Assembly: GCF_900142655.1 (NCBI RefSeq)
Contig: NZ_FRBQ01000010.1
Span: 93,612-157,611 of the forward strand
Origin: Phytopseudomonas punonensis
GTDB taxonomy: Bacteria; Pseudomonadota; Gammaproteobacteria; Pseudomonadales; Pseudomonadaceae
Length of the DNA stretch: 64,000 nt
Direction of reading: 5' to 3'
Position 1 is the first letter of the stretch. Every line of letters begins with the position of its first letter. The notes under the pieces are model-generated. The model had not been told where the DNA came from. It worked only from the letters and a program-made list of their open reading frames with translations, and did no database searches. The translations under genes were made by a program, and so were the position numbers. Positions 26,952 through 35,550 of this stretch are shown in pieces.

Positions 26952-27034
26952 CGTGGGAGCAGCGCTGCGCAGGCCAGAAAGGGCGCGCGGTTGCGCACAC
27001 TGGTGATTTTTCGCTCTCTTGGCTGCGTGCTGAA

Positions 27035-27670
27035 TCAGTCCTGCTCCGAGGCACTCAGGCCACGCCAGCGCTTGGCGCCGATGAGGATAAAGCGCAGCTG
27101 CTCGATCATCTTGGTTTCCGGCCGGCGATGGGCGGGCAGGGCAGCGCCTTGCGGGTCGATCAGCTCCGGCAGGGTGGCGAATACGGTTTTCACCACCAGG
27201 TCGGCCAACATGCTGCGGGCAGCTTCATCGAGGTGCTGCAGCTTGGGCATCAGGCTCAGGTCGCTGGCCAGGTCCTCAGCGATATCGTCGCGAAAGGTCG
27301 CCAGCGCCTGGCGTACCGGCAGCGAACCACCGAACTGCTCGCGGGCGAGAAACAGGAACTGCCCGCGGTTCTCTTCCACGGCGCGCAGAAAGATCTGCAC
27401 CGAGGCATCGATGATCCCGCCCAGCTCGAATTCGTTACGGCGCACCTGGCGCAGGGTGGTGCGGAAGGTTTCGCCCACTTCGGCCACCAGGGCTAGGCCG
27501 AGGGCGTCCATGTCCTTGAAGTGGCGATAGAAACCGGTCGGCACGATACCGGCGGCGCGTGCCACTTCACGCAAGCTCAGGCTGCTGAAGGCCCGGCCGC
27601 CGTCCAGCAGCTCGCGGGCGGCATCCATCAGCGCTTGGCGGGTAGGGTGGTGTGAGGGACGTGCTGGCAT
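27035..27670 (-). CDS. desT: TetR regulator, DesT/FabR-like
   Basis: A 211-residue TetR-family regulator. The helix-turn-helix region is FSSLSLREVARAAGIVPTGFYRHFKDMDALG, typical of FabR/DesT regulators, which sense the unsaturated:saturated acyl-CoA ratio and control membrane lipid desaturation. The C-terminal pattern ENRGQFLFLAREQFGGSLPVR also fits that group. The start at 27670 (MPARPSHHPTRQAL) is chosen; 27700 is an in-frame alternative. No desaturase operon is adjacent, so the specific name is a family-level inference. Confidence 0.78.
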   Translation of the reverse strand: MPARPSHHPTRQALMDAARELLDGGRAFSSLSLREVARAAGIVPTGFYRHFKDMDALGLALVAEVGETFRTTLRQVRRNEFELGGIIDASVQIFLRAVEENRGQFLFLAREQFGGSLPVRQALATFRDDIAEDLASDLSLMPKLQHLDEAARSMLADLVVKTVFATLPELIDPQGAALPAHRRPETKMIEQLRFILIGAKRWRGLSASEQD

Positions 27671-27704
27671 GGAATCACTTCCTTGTCGGGCTCGGTGCAA
27701 GCAT

Positions 27705-27736
27705 CCTAAAACAAAACCCCGCCAAAGGGCGGGGTT
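27705..27736 (-). terminator. Terminator of yhcB
   Basis: On the minus strand AACCCCGCC and GGCGGGGTT pair around a short loop, followed by TTGTTTTAGG. It lies between yhcB and the downstream TetR gene, so the two are separate transcripts. Confidence 0.9.
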
Positions 27737-27757
27737 CGGGTATTGCTAGTCAGTGGC

Positions 27758-28198
27758 TCAGTAACGGTTCTTCAGGCCGTAGCCCTCGTCGAGCATGCCT
27801 GGCACGTCGCCAGTCTTGGGCGCGTAATCCTTGGGGATTTCCATGTCGCGCGGCGGCGTCAGGCGCTCGCGTTTATCGGCGCTCGGCTCGGCGTGCAGGG
27901 TGGCGAGCAAGCGCTGGCGGGTCACTTCGTCGAGTGCCAGGCGGTCGGCACCATGCGACAGGTGCTCCTGAACGTCGTGATAGCTCTGGGTCAGCTTCTT
28001 GACCAGGCTAGCGGTGGTGTTGAAGTGGGTGACCACTTCGTTCTGGTAGGCCTCGAAACGTTCCTGCATCTCGTCCAGCTGACGCTGAGTGCGGCTGGGA
28101 GCAGCATTGGGCGCAAGACGGGCGATCAGGAAACCGATGGCGATGCCAGCGACCAGGGTGAGCGCCGGTAGCAACCAGGCGGTGAGCGTCTGTTCCAC
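27758..28198 (-). CDS. yhcB: YhcB/ZapG-like inner-membrane protein (DUF1043)
   Basis: A 146-residue protein with a single N-terminal membrane segment (LLPALTLVAGIAIGFLIARL, about 8-28) and a cytoplasmic coiled coil (TQRQLDEMQERFEAYQNEVVTHFNTTASLVKKL). In E. coli, YhcB links cell division, envelope growth and shape. The motif FNTTASLV is conserved in the family. It is divergent from the downstream hydrolase-trpS-zapE block, another division-linked gene set. Confidence 0.9.
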   Translation of the reverse strand: MEQTLTAWLLPALTLVAGIAIGFLIARLAPNAAPSRTQRQLDEMQERFEAYQNEVVTHFNTTASLVKKLTQSYHDVQEHLSHGADRLALDEVTRQRLLATLHAEPSADKRERLTPPRDMEIPKDYAPKTGDVPGMLDEGYGLKNRY

Positions 28199-28328
28199 GA
28201 GTCCTTCCTCTCTAAACGGCTTTGCTTTACGTTAACGGCTGGAACCTGCGCTGTACACCGCTAAGTGTGTGTATGCGAAGGCTAAATGCTAGACGAGTCG
28301 ACCCGATTCAAGGTCACGGAGTTCACTG

Positions 28329-28958
28329 TTGCTGATCCGCGAAACCCCCGTAATGATCGATGGCCCAAGCGGCCAGCTCGAGGCCCTTTGCCTGGAAGTG
28401 GCCGAAGCGCGCGGTGTCGCGCTGATCTGTCACCCGAATCCCGTGCAGGGCGGCACCATGCTCAACAAGGTGGTGTCGACCCTGCAACGCACCGCCCGTG
28501 ATGCTGGCTACCACACCCTGCGTTTCAACTATCGCGGCGTGGGCGCCAGCGCCGGCAGCCACGACATGGGCACCGGTGAAGTGGATGACGCCGAAGCCGT
28601 CTCCCATTGGCTGCGCGAGCGCTACCCGGATCTACCGATCACCCTGATGGGCTTCTCCTTCGGTGGCTTCGTGGCTGCTGCCCTGGGCGGTCGCCTGGAG
28701 CTGCAGGGCGTCGAGCTGGCGAAGCTGTTCATGATCGCCCCGGCCGTTACCCGCCTGAGCGCCGATACGCCGCCTGCCGAGCGCTGCCCGCTGGTGATGA
28801 TCCAGCCGGACGCCGACGAAGTGATCGAGCCGCAGCGGGTCTACGACTGGTCGGCCGACCTCGGGCGTGCTCATGAGCTCCTGAAAGTGGCAGAATGCGG
28901 CCACTTTTTTCACGGCAAGCTGACCGATCTCAAGGATCTGCTGCTGCCTCGTCTTTGA
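28329..28958 (+). CDS. Alpha/beta hydrolase
   Basis: A 209-residue cytoplasmic alpha/beta hydrolase. The nucleophile elbow is GFSFGG (about 113-118); the oxyanion region is HPNPVQGGTMLNKVV and the catalytic histidine is probably in VAECGHFFHGKL. Substrate unknown. The TTG at 28329 starts MLIRETPVMIDGP with GGAG 7 bp upstream and matches the usual N terminus of pseudomonad relatives; ATG 28353 is possible. It is followed 63 bp later by trpS, a pairing also found in P. aeruginosa. Confidence 0.88.
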   Translation: MLIRETPVMIDGPSGQLEALCLEVAEARGVALICHPNPVQGGTMLNKVVSTLQRTARDAGYHTLRFNYRGVGASAGSHDMGTGEVDDAEAVSHWLRERYPDLPITLMGFSFGGFVAAALGGRLELQGVELAKLFMIAPAVTRLSADTPPAERCPLVMIQPDADEVIEPQRVYDWSADLGRAHELLKVAECGHFFHGKLTDLKDLLLPRL

Positions 28959-29021
28959 TCTGCCACGTGCCAGCCTGGCACGGCAGATCCTCAAGTTGGT
29001 CCACGTAAAGCGAACCTGAAC

Positions 29022-30371
29022 ATGACCACTCGTATCCTTACCGGCATCACCACCACCGGCACGCCGCACCTGGGCAACTATGCGGGCGCGATTCGCCCAG
29101 CCATCGTCGCCAGCCGCCGCGCCGACATGGATTCCTTCTATTTCCTGGCCGACTATCACGCGCTGATCAAGTGTGATGACCCGGCACGCATCCAGCGTTC
29201 GCGTCTGGAAATCGCCGCGACCTGGCTGGCGCTGGGCCTGGATACCGACAAGGCGACTTTCTACCGCCAGTCCGACATTCCGGAAATCCCCGAGCTGTGC
29301 TGGCTACTGACCTGTGTGGCTGGCAAGGGCCTGCTCAACCGCGCCCACGCCTACAAGGCCTCGGTGGACAAGAACGTCGAAGCCGGTGAAGACCCGGATG
29401 CCGGCGTGAGCATGGGGCTGTTCAGCTATCCGGTGCTGATGGCGGCGGACATTCTGATGTTCAACGCCCAGAAGGTGCCGGTCGGCCGTGACCAGATCCA
29501 GCACGTGGAGATGGCCCGCGACATTGGCCAGCGCTTCAACCACCTGTTCGGCCAGGGCAAGGACCTGTTCAAGCTGCCTGAAGTGGTAATCGAGGAAGAC
29601 GTCGCCACGCTGCCAGGCCTCGACGGCCGCAAGATGAGCAAGAGCTACGACAACACCATTCCGCTGTTCGGCAGCTCCAAGCAGCTCAAGGATGCCGTGG
29701 CGCGGATCGTCACCGACTCCCGACAGCCCGGCGAGGCGAAGGATCCGGACAACTCGCACCTGTTCACCATCTATCAGGCCTTTGCCGCACCGACCCAGCA
29801 GGCGGATTTCCGCGCCGCGCTGCTCGGCGGGCTGGCCTGGGGCGAAGCCAAACAGGCGCTTTATGAGCTGCTGGAGGCTGAGCTGGGTGAGGCGCGCGAA
29901 CGCTACCACACGCTGATCGCCCGCCCGGCCGATCTGGAAGACATCCTGCTGGCCGGCGCTGCCAAGGCGCGCAAGATCGCTACGCCGTTCCTCGGCGAAC
30001 TGCGCGAAGCGGTTGGCCTGCGCTCGTTCCGCGAGCAAGTGCAGGTCGCCACGGACAGCAAGAAAAAGGCTGCCAAGCGCGCCCGCTTCGTCAGCTTCCG
30101 CGATGAAGACGGCAGCTTCCGCTTCCGTTTGCTGGATGCCGATGGCGAGCAACTGCTGCTGTCGTCGTCCTTCGCTGACGGCAAGGCGGCAGGGCAGGTG
30201 AGCAAGCGCCTGCAGGCTGGTGATGTGTTGGATATCCGTGTTCAGGGCAATGCCTTCGGCGTCTGGCTGGACGAGCAGCAGGTCGCTGAAAGCCCGGCGT
30301 TCGCCGATGCGGGCGCCACCGAGGCAGCAATTGCCCGCCTGCGCGAAGCACTGGCGCCGGAAGAAGCCTGA
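29022..30371 (+). CDS. trpS: Tryptophanyl-tRNA synthetase with C-terminal extension
   Basis: Class I aminoacyl-tRNA synthetase charging tRNA-Trp. The HIGH-type motif is TPHLGNY (14-20) and KMSKS is at 204-208 (GRKMSKSYDN). The protein has 449 residues against about 330 for E. coli TrpS. The extra about 105 residues (KKKAAKRARFVSFRDEDGSF onward) form a separate lysine-rich linker plus a small beta-rich domain, FRFRLLDADGEQLLLSSSFADGKAA, which recalls the DUF1508/YegP fold. Pseudomonas TrpS proteins commonly carry this tail; its job is unknown. Confidence 0.95.
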   Translation: MTTRILTGITTTGTPHLGNYAGAIRPAIVASRRADMDSFYFLADYHALIKCDDPARIQRSRLEIAATWLALGLDTDKATFYRQSDIPEIPELCWLLTCVAGKGLLNRAHAYKASVDKNVEAGEDPDAGVSMGLFSYPVLMAADILMFNAQKVPVGRDQIQHVEMARDIGQRFNHLFGQGKDLFKLPEVVIEEDVATLPGLDGRKMSKSYDNTIPLFGSSKQLKDAVARIVTDSRQPGEAKDPDNSHLFTIYQAFAAPTQQADFRAALLGGLAWGEAKQALYELLEAELGEARERYHTLIARPADLEDILLAGAAKARKIATPFLGELREAVGLRSFREQVQVATDSKKKAAKRARFVSFRDEDGSFRFRLLDADGEQLLLSSSFADGKAAGQVSKRLQAGDVLDIRVQGNAFGVWLDEQQVAESPAFADAGATEAAIARLREALAPEEA

Positions 30372-30490
30372 CACCTATGGGCGGCGCTACGGTCTGAAGC
30401 CTTAGCCCCGCTGCCCATAGGGCCTATTTGCCAATCCTCGGGGGCGTCGTTAAAGTGTCGCCCCCGCTTTACTTGCCCGGTTTTCGCACT

Positions 30491-31585
30491 ATGACTCCGC
30501 TCGAACGCTACCAGGCCGACCTCAAACGTCCGGACTTCTTTCACGATGCCGCCCAGGAAAAGGCTGTGCGCCACCTGCAGCGTCTGTATGACGAATTGGT
30601 CGCCGATGATCGCAGCAAGCCCGGCGTGCTCGGCAAACTGTTCGGCAAGAAGACCGTCACCCCGGTCAAGGGCCTGTATTTCTGGGGCGGCGTCGGCCGC
30701 GGCAAGACCTATCTGGTCGACACCTTCTTCGATGCCCTGCCGTTCAAGGAAAAGGAACGCACCCACTTCCACCGCTTCATGAAGCGCGTGCACGAAGAGA
30801 TGCGCACCCTCAAGGACGTCAAGAACCCGCTGACGGTGATCGGCAAGCGCTTCTCCGAGCAGTTCCGGGTGATCTGCTTCGACGAGTTCTTCGTTTCCGA
30901 CATCACCGACGCGATGATCCTGGCGACGCTGCTCGAAGAGATGTTCAAGAACGGCGTGACCCTGGTTTCGACCTCCAACATCGTGCCCGACGGCCTCTAC
31001 AAGGACGGTCTGCAGCGCGCGCGCTTCCTGCCGGCCATCGAGCTGCTGAAGGTGCATACCGAGGTCGTCAACGTCGACAGCGGTATCGACTACCGCCTGC
31101 GGGCACTGGAACAAGCCGAGCTGTTCCACTTCCCGTTGGGCGAAGCCGCCGAGCAGAGCCTGGAAAAGAGCTTCAAGAGCCTGCTGCACGAGCAAACCAC
31201 CGTGCAGGAAAACGAGTCACTGATGATCGAGAACCGCGCCATCGTCGCGCGTCGGGTCGGCGGTGACGTGGGCTGGTTCGATTTCCGCGAGCTGTGCGAC
31301 GGCCCGCGCAGCCAGAACGATTACATCGAGCTGGGCAAGATCTTCCACTCGGTGATCCTCTCCAACGTCGAGCAGATGAGCGTGGCCAAGGAAGACATGG
31401 CGCGGCGCTTCATCAACCTGGTGGACGAGTTCTACGACCGCAACGTCAAGCTAATCATCTCCGCCGAAGTGGAGCTCAAGGATCTGTACACCGGCGGGCG
31501 CCTGAGCTTCGAGTTCCAGCGCACCCTCAGCCGCTTGCTGGAAATGCAGTCCCACGAGTTCCTCTCGCGCCCGCACAAGCCCTGA
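30491..31585 (+). CDS. zapE: Cell division ATPase ZapE (AFG1 family)
   Basis: A 364-residue AAA-type ATPase of the AFG1/ZapE family. In E. coli it binds FtsZ and is needed for division under low oxygen or high temperature. Walker A is GGVGRGKT (YFWGGVGRGKTYLVD), Walker B is VICFDEFFVSD, and the arginine-rich lid FEFQRTLSRLLEM is at the C terminus. The ATG at 30491 gives the family opening MTPLERYQADLKRPDF; an earlier in-frame ATG at 30428 would add 21 non-conserved residues. A terminator follows. Confidence 0.95.
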   Translation: MTPLERYQADLKRPDFFHDAAQEKAVRHLQRLYDELVADDRSKPGVLGKLFGKKTVTPVKGLYFWGGVGRGKTYLVDTFFDALPFKEKERTHFHRFMKRVHEEMRTLKDVKNPLTVIGKRFSEQFRVICFDEFFVSDITDAMILATLLEEMFKNGVTLVSTSNIVPDGLYKDGLQRARFLPAIELLKVHTEVVNVDSGIDYRLRALEQAELFHFPLGEAAEQSLEKSFKSLLHEQTTVQENESLMIENRAIVARRVGGDVGWFDFRELCDGPRSQNDYIELGKIFHSVILSNVEQMSVAKEDMARRFINLVDEFYDRNVKLIISAEVELKDLYTGGRLSFEFQRTLSRLLEMQSHEFLSRPHKP

Positions 31586-31603
31586 TCGGCTGATTGCAAC
31601 GGC

Positions 31604-31653
31604 AAAGGCCGCACGCTCGCTTCCGGAAAGGATGCACGGCGTGCGGCCTTTTT
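31604..31653 (+). terminator. Terminator after zapE
   Basis: AAAGGCCGCAC and GTGCGGCCTTTTT pair across a longer internal loop. It lies between zapE and the convergent AraC-type gene. Confidence 0.85.
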
Positions 31654-31657
31654 CGTT

Positions 31658-32668
31658 TCAGTTGCCGGCCGGCTGCGCCTGCTGCTGGAACTGCTGGCGG
31701 TAGTGGTTGGGCGACAGCCCGGTGTGCTGGCGAAACAGGCGGGCGAAGAAGCTGGCGTCGTCATAGCCGATCTCGTAGCTGACGGCCTTGATGCTTTTCG
31801 CGGATGACGACAGCAACCCCTTGGCTGTTTCGATACGCAGGCGCTGCAGGTAATACAGCGGCTTGTCGCCGGTAGCGGCGTGGAAGCGGCGCATGAAGTT
31901 GCGAATGCTCATGCCGTGGTCGCGGGCTACGTCTTCGAAGCGAAAACGCTCGGCGAAGTGCTCCTCTAGCCACTGCTGGATCTGCAGGATCTTGGTGTCC
32001 TGATGCTGCTTCTGGCCACCGAAACCGATGCGCCCCGGCGTATAGCTGCGGCGCACTTCGTAGAGGATGTCGCGGGCCACGCTCTGCGCCACGCCCGTGC
32101 CGCAGAAACGCTCGATCAGGTAGATGTACAGGTCGCACGCCGAGGTTGGGCCGGCCACGCAGTAGAGGTTGTCGGCGTCGGTCAGGTGTTTGTCCTGGTT
32201 TAGCGCCACGGCCGGAAAGCGCGTGGCGAACTCGCCGAAGAAGCGCCAGCAGGTGGTCGCTTCCTTACCGTCGAGCAGGCCAGCTGCGGCCATCCAGTAA
32301 ACCCCGTTGGCTTCGCCGCAGAGGCTGGCGCCGGCTGCATGGCGTTCACGCAGCCAGTCGAATACTTGCGGGTAGCGGCTGCACAGCGCGTCGTAATCGT
32401 CCCAGAAGGCCGGCAGGATGATCAGCTCAGCCTGGTTGTCGAGGCCTCCATCGACAGGCAGCTGCACGTCGCTGAAGCTGCGCACCGGCAGGCCATCCGG
32501 GCTGACCAGACGCACCTCGAAGGTCGGCACCAGCCCCAACCCCTGCTGCTTGCCATGGCGCAGGCCGGCCATATGAAAGAAATCTCTGGCCTGCATGAGG
32601 GTCGAAGCGAATACACCGGGCGTGGCGAGGATGCTCACGCGCGTGAGCGGGAATGGCAGGCTGGGCAT
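31658..32668 (-). CDS. GlxA-type AraC family regulator
   Basis: A 336-residue regulator with an N-terminal DJ-1/PfpI (class I glutamine amidotransferase-like) domain, about 1-200, and a C-terminal AraC double helix-turn-helix. The latter shows FRFEDVARDHGMSIRNFMRRF and IKAVSYEIGYDDASFFARLFRQHTGLSPNHYRQQF. This layout is shared with GbdR, ArgR and CdhR, which control breakdown of amino acids and quaternary amines in Pseudomonas. The cysteine in ASLCGEANG lies at the DJ-1 nucleophile elbow position. No target operon is adjacent. Confidence 0.92.
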   Translation of the reverse strand: MPSLPFPLTRVSILATPGVFASTLMQARDFFHMAGLRHGKQQGLGLVPTFEVRLVSPDGLPVRSFSDVQLPVDGGLDNQAELIILPAFWDDYDALCSRYPQVFDWLRERHAAGASLCGEANGVYWMAAAGLLDGKEATTCWRFFGEFATRFPAVALNQDKHLTDADNLYCVAGPTSACDLYIYLIERFCGTGVAQSVARDILYEVRRSYTPGRIGFGGQKQHQDTKILQIQQWLEEHFAERFRFEDVARDHGMSIRNFMRRFHAATGDKPLYYLQRLRIETAKGLLSSSAKSIKAVSYEIGYDDASFFARLFRQHTGLSPNHYRQQFQQQAQPAGN

Positions 32669-32772
32669 GGCTGTTGTTCTTATTTTGAGTGATTGGGTCA
32701 GCCTGATGGTAAAGCCGTCAGGCTGCGGCTGAATCGTCTTCTTTTATCCCGCCTGCGTCCAGTCTGGTCTTA

Positions 32773-32912
32773 GAGCCTGTTCAAAGTCTCGCGAGCTAGA
32801 GCAATGCAAGGCGAAAATAGGCGAGGACGCGGAGTTTACGGGCTGTAAATGAGCAGTCCGAGCCTGTTTTTAACGCCGCAGTGCCGACGCGCAGCAGACT
32901 TTGAACAGGTTC
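32773..32912. repeat. MITE-like dispersed repeat, copy B (140 bp)
   Basis: Ends are GAGCCTGTTCAAAGTCT and AGACTTTGAACAGGTTC, 16 of 17 complementary. It is flanked by TTA on both sides (32770-32772 and 32913-32915), a likely 3-bp target duplication different from that of copy A (TCA). It is nearly identical to 4582-4751 apart from two internal deletions. It lies just before the nfi start. Confidence 0.8.
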
Positions 32913-32940
32913 TTACAGCACTGTTGGGGGATACACCGTC

Positions 32941-33648
32941 ATGATTAGTTTTTCCGAGCTGGCCGCCGCGCCATTCGCCGATTGGGACGGCACGCCGGCT
33001 GCGGCGAGAATTCTGCAGAAAGAGCTGGCCGAGCAAGTGTGCCTAGAGGACGATTTTCCGCCGTTGCGGGTGCTGGCAGGCGTCGATGTCGGCTTTGAGG
33101 AAGGCGGCGAAATCACCCGCGCAGCAGCGATCCTGCTCGACGCCGAAACCCTGCAGCCACTGGCCGAATGCGTGGCGCGAATTCCCACCAGCATGCCGTA
33201 CGTGCCGGGGCTGTTGTCGTTTCGCGAACTGCCGGCGCTGATTAGCGCCTTGGCGGGGTTGCCACAGGAGCCTGATCTGATTGTGGTCGATGGTCACGGT
33301 ATCGCCCATCCGCGTGGGCTGGGTATCGCTGCGCATCTGGGTGTGGTGACGGGGAGGCCGACCATCGGAGTAGCGAAGAAGATTCTCACTGGGCATCACT
33401 GTGAGCTGGGTGACGAGCGGGGCTACAAGGTTGAATTGCTCGACCGCCAGAACCGGCAGATCGGCTGGGTGCTGCGCAGCAAGCGCAAAGTGCGGCCGCT
33501 GATCGTTTCGCCGGGTAACCGGGTGAGCATGTACACGGCAGCAGAGCTGGTGCTGAGCTGGGATCGCGGTTATCGGCTGCCAGAGCCGACGCGTTTGGCC
33601 GACCGGTTGGCATCGCGGCGCGATAGCAGGGGGCCGAAGCTGCTGTAG
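32941..33648 (+). CDS. nfi: Endonuclease V
   Basis: A 235-residue deoxyinosine-specific endonuclease. It nicks DNA one phosphodiester 3' of hypoxanthine in repair of deaminated adenine. Family motifs are VLAGVDVGF (metal-binding Asp), VPGLLSFRELPAL (with the wedge segment and catalytic Glu) and LIVVDGHGIAHPRGLGIAAHLG (metal Asp). A conserved Lys and Gly follow in PTIGVAKKIL. The ATG at 32941 is only 28 bp after the end of MITE-like copy B, so its promoter may lie in or before that repeat. Confidence 0.95.
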   Translation: MISFSELAAAPFADWDGTPAAARILQKELAEQVCLEDDFPPLRVLAGVDVGFEEGGEITRAAAILLDAETLQPLAECVARIPTSMPYVPGLLSFRELPALISALAGLPQEPDLIVVDGHGIAHPRGLGIAAHLGVVTGRPTIGVAKKILTGHHCELGDERGYKVELLDRQNRQIGWVLRSKRKVRPLIVSPGNRVSMYTAAELVLSWDRGYRLPEPTRLADRLASRRDSRGPKLL

Positions 33649-33667
33649 GCAGTGTTAAGGCTTGTGC

Positions 33668-33800
33668 GATGGGTTGTCACCCATCCTACGACTGGTAGGT
33701 TTGCAGTAGTAGGGTGGGCTAAAGCCCACCCTACTAGATTTGCGTGAAGATCTTGTGGGTTGTCACCCCCAGCATCCCGTAGGGTGGGTGACAACCCACC
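33668..33800. repeat. Cluster of GTAGGGTGGG-type palindromes
   Basis: Contains TAGGGTGGGC...GCCCACCCTA (about 33710-33735) and two GGGTTGTCACCC/GGGTGACAACCC arms. This is a non-coding intergenic repeat related to the GTAGGGTGGA units earlier in the window. Confidence 0.7.
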
Positions 33801-33822
33801 AATAACCCTTAACCCTGAAAAA

Positions 33823-34860
33823 TCATGGCGCCGGGTTGGGCTGCGTCTTGTGAATCGCCTCGATACCTTCCAGCACTTCATCGCTGAGCTTCAGCTCGCT
33901 GCTCGCCAGGTTGGCGTCCAGCTGTTGCAGCGAGGTGGCGCCGATGATGTTGCTGGTCACGAACGGGCGGCTGGTCACGAACGCCAGGGCCATCTGTGCC
34001 GGATCCAGGCCGTGTTCGCGGGCCAGGGCCACATAGCGCGAGCAAGCCGACACGGTTTCCGGGCTGTTGTAGCGGGCGAAGCGGCTGAACAAGGTCAGGC
34101 GGGCGTTTTCCGGACGGGCGCCATTGTCGTATTTGCCCGAGAGCATGCCAAACGCCAGGGGCGAGTAGGCCAGCAAGCCGCATTGCTCACGAATCGATAC
34201 TTCGGCCATGCCCACTTCGTAGCTGCGGTTGAGCAGGTTGTAGGGGTTCTGCACTGACACCACCCGAGACATGCCACGGGCTTCGGCCAGCTGCAGGAAT
34301 TTCATGGTGCCCCACGGCGTTTCGTTGGACAGGCCAATGTGGCGGATCTTGCCAGCCTTGACCTGCTCTTCCAGCGCTTCGAGGATTTCCTCGATTGGGG
34401 TGAAGTCGCTGTCCTGATGGTTGTAGCCGAGCTGGCCGAAGAAGTTGGTCGGGCGCTCTGGCCAGTGCAACTGGTAGAGGTCGATCCAGTCGGTTTGCAG
34501 GCGTTTGAGGCTGGCGTCCAGCGCGGCGACGATGTGCTGGCGGTTGTGCTTGAGCTGGCCGTCGCGAATATGGGTGATGCCATTGCCGGGGCCGGCGATC
34601 TTGCTGGCCAGAATCCAGTCGGCGCGATCACCGCGTTGCTTGAAGTAGTCGCCGATAATCTGCTCGGTCTTGCTGTAGGTTTCTGCACGCGGCGGTACCG
34701 GGTACATCTCCGCCGTGTCGATGAAATTGATGCCGTAGGCCTTGGCGCGTTCGATCTGTGCGAACGCTTCGGCAGCGTCGTTTTGCTCGCCCCAGGTCAT
34801 GGTGCCCAGGCACAGGGCGCTGACGTTGAGATCGGTTCGGCCGAGCTTGCGGTATTCCAT
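33823..34860 (-). CDS. tas: Tas-like aldo/keto reductase
   Basis: A 345-residue NADPH-dependent aldo/keto reductase close to E. coli Tas. The catalytic tetrad fits D (FIDTAEMYP), Y (EMYPVPP), K (ILASKIAGPG) and H (LYQLHWPERPTNFFG). The long insert after AEMYPVPPRAETYSKTEQIIG is typical of Tas. The ATG at 34860 (MEYRKLGRTDLNVSALCLGTMTWG) is the conserved start; an upstream in-frame ATG at 34914 is rejected. It is cytoplasmic and divergent from rplM. Confidence 0.92.
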   Translation of the reverse strand: MEYRKLGRTDLNVSALCLGTMTWGEQNDAAEAFAQIERAKAYGINFIDTAEMYPVPPRAETYSKTEQIIGDYFKQRGDRADWILASKIAGPGNGITHIRDGQLKHNRQHIVAALDASLKRLQTDWIDLYQLHWPERPTNFFGQLGYNHQDSDFTPIEEILEALEEQVKAGKIRHIGLSNETPWGTMKFLQLAEARGMSRVVSVQNPYNLLNRSYEVGMAEVSIREQCGLLAYSPLAFGMLSGKYDNGARPENARLTLFSRFARYNSPETVSACSRYVALAREHGLDPAQMALAFVTSRPFVTSNIIGATSLQQLDANLASSELKLSDEVLEGIEAIHKTQPNPAP

Positions 34861-35036
34861 TGGAGCGTCCTCTGACAAAAGGGGCATACAAGCAGGTTGA
34901 AATTTTTTTCGCAATCAGGATAATCCGCCTCCTCTTTCTGCGGTGGAAGTGATGCGCCGCCTGCCGAAGAATCTTGCCGTACGCGGACGCGCTGACCCGA
35001 GCCCCCGAATAGCGCCCGCATCCGGCTGCCTTTGAC

Positions 35037-35065
35037 TTGTCAAAGTACGCACTATTCAGTAAGAT
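35037..35065 (+). promoter_or_regulatory. rplM-rpsI promoter
   Basis: TTGTCA (35037-35042), a 17-bp spacer, then TAAGAT (35060-35065), a sigma-70 type promoter 43 bp before the rplM start. Confidence 0.7.
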
Positions 35066-35107
35066 CCGCCGTCTATTTTTGCTGGGCGGCCCCTGAGGCT
35101 ATAAAGA

Positions 35108-35536
35108 ATGAAAACTTTTACCGCTAAACCGGAAACAGTAAAACGCGACTGGTTCGTCGTTGACGCTGCTGGTCAGACCCTGGGTCGTCTGGCTACAGAA
35201 ATCGCGAGCCGTCTGCGTGGCAAGCACAAGCCTGAGTACACCCCTCACGTTGACACCGGCGACTACATCGTCGTTATCAACGCCGAGCAGGTACGTGTGA
35301 CTGGCGCTAAAACCAGCGACAAAATGTACTACTCCCACTCCGGTTTCCCGGGCGGCATCAAGTCGATCAGCTTCGAGAAGTTGATCGCTAAGGCCCCTGA
35401 GCGCGTGATCGAGACCGCGGTTAAAGGCATGCTGCCGAAAAACCCGCTGGGCCGCGACATGTACCGTAAGCTGAAAGTCTATGCGGGCGCTGCTCACCCT
35501 CATACTGCTCAGCAGCCTCAAGAACTGAAGATTTAA
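35108..35536 (+). CDS. rplM: 50S ribosomal protein L13
   Basis: A 142-residue L13, an early-assembling large-subunit protein. It starts MKTFTAKPETVKRDWFVVDAAGQTLGRLA and carries the signature KMYYSHSGFPGGIKSISFEKL plus the C-terminal LKVYAGAAHPHTAQQP. Codons are strongly biased toward highly expressed types. It is co-transcribed with rpsI, 14 bp apart. Confidence 0.98.
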   Translation: MKTFTAKPETVKRDWFVVDAAGQTLGRLATEIASRLRGKHKPEYTPHVDTGDYIVVINAEQVRVTGAKTSDKMYYSHSGFPGGIKSISFEKLIAKAPERVIETAVKGMLPKNPLGRDMYRKLKVYAGAAHPHTAQQPQELKI

Positions 35537-35550
35537 CGGAATAGTTCATT

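Noticed and set aside
33649..33822. Possible CRISPR-like array
   Set aside because: The repeats are palindromes of mixed lengths and orientations without regular spacers.
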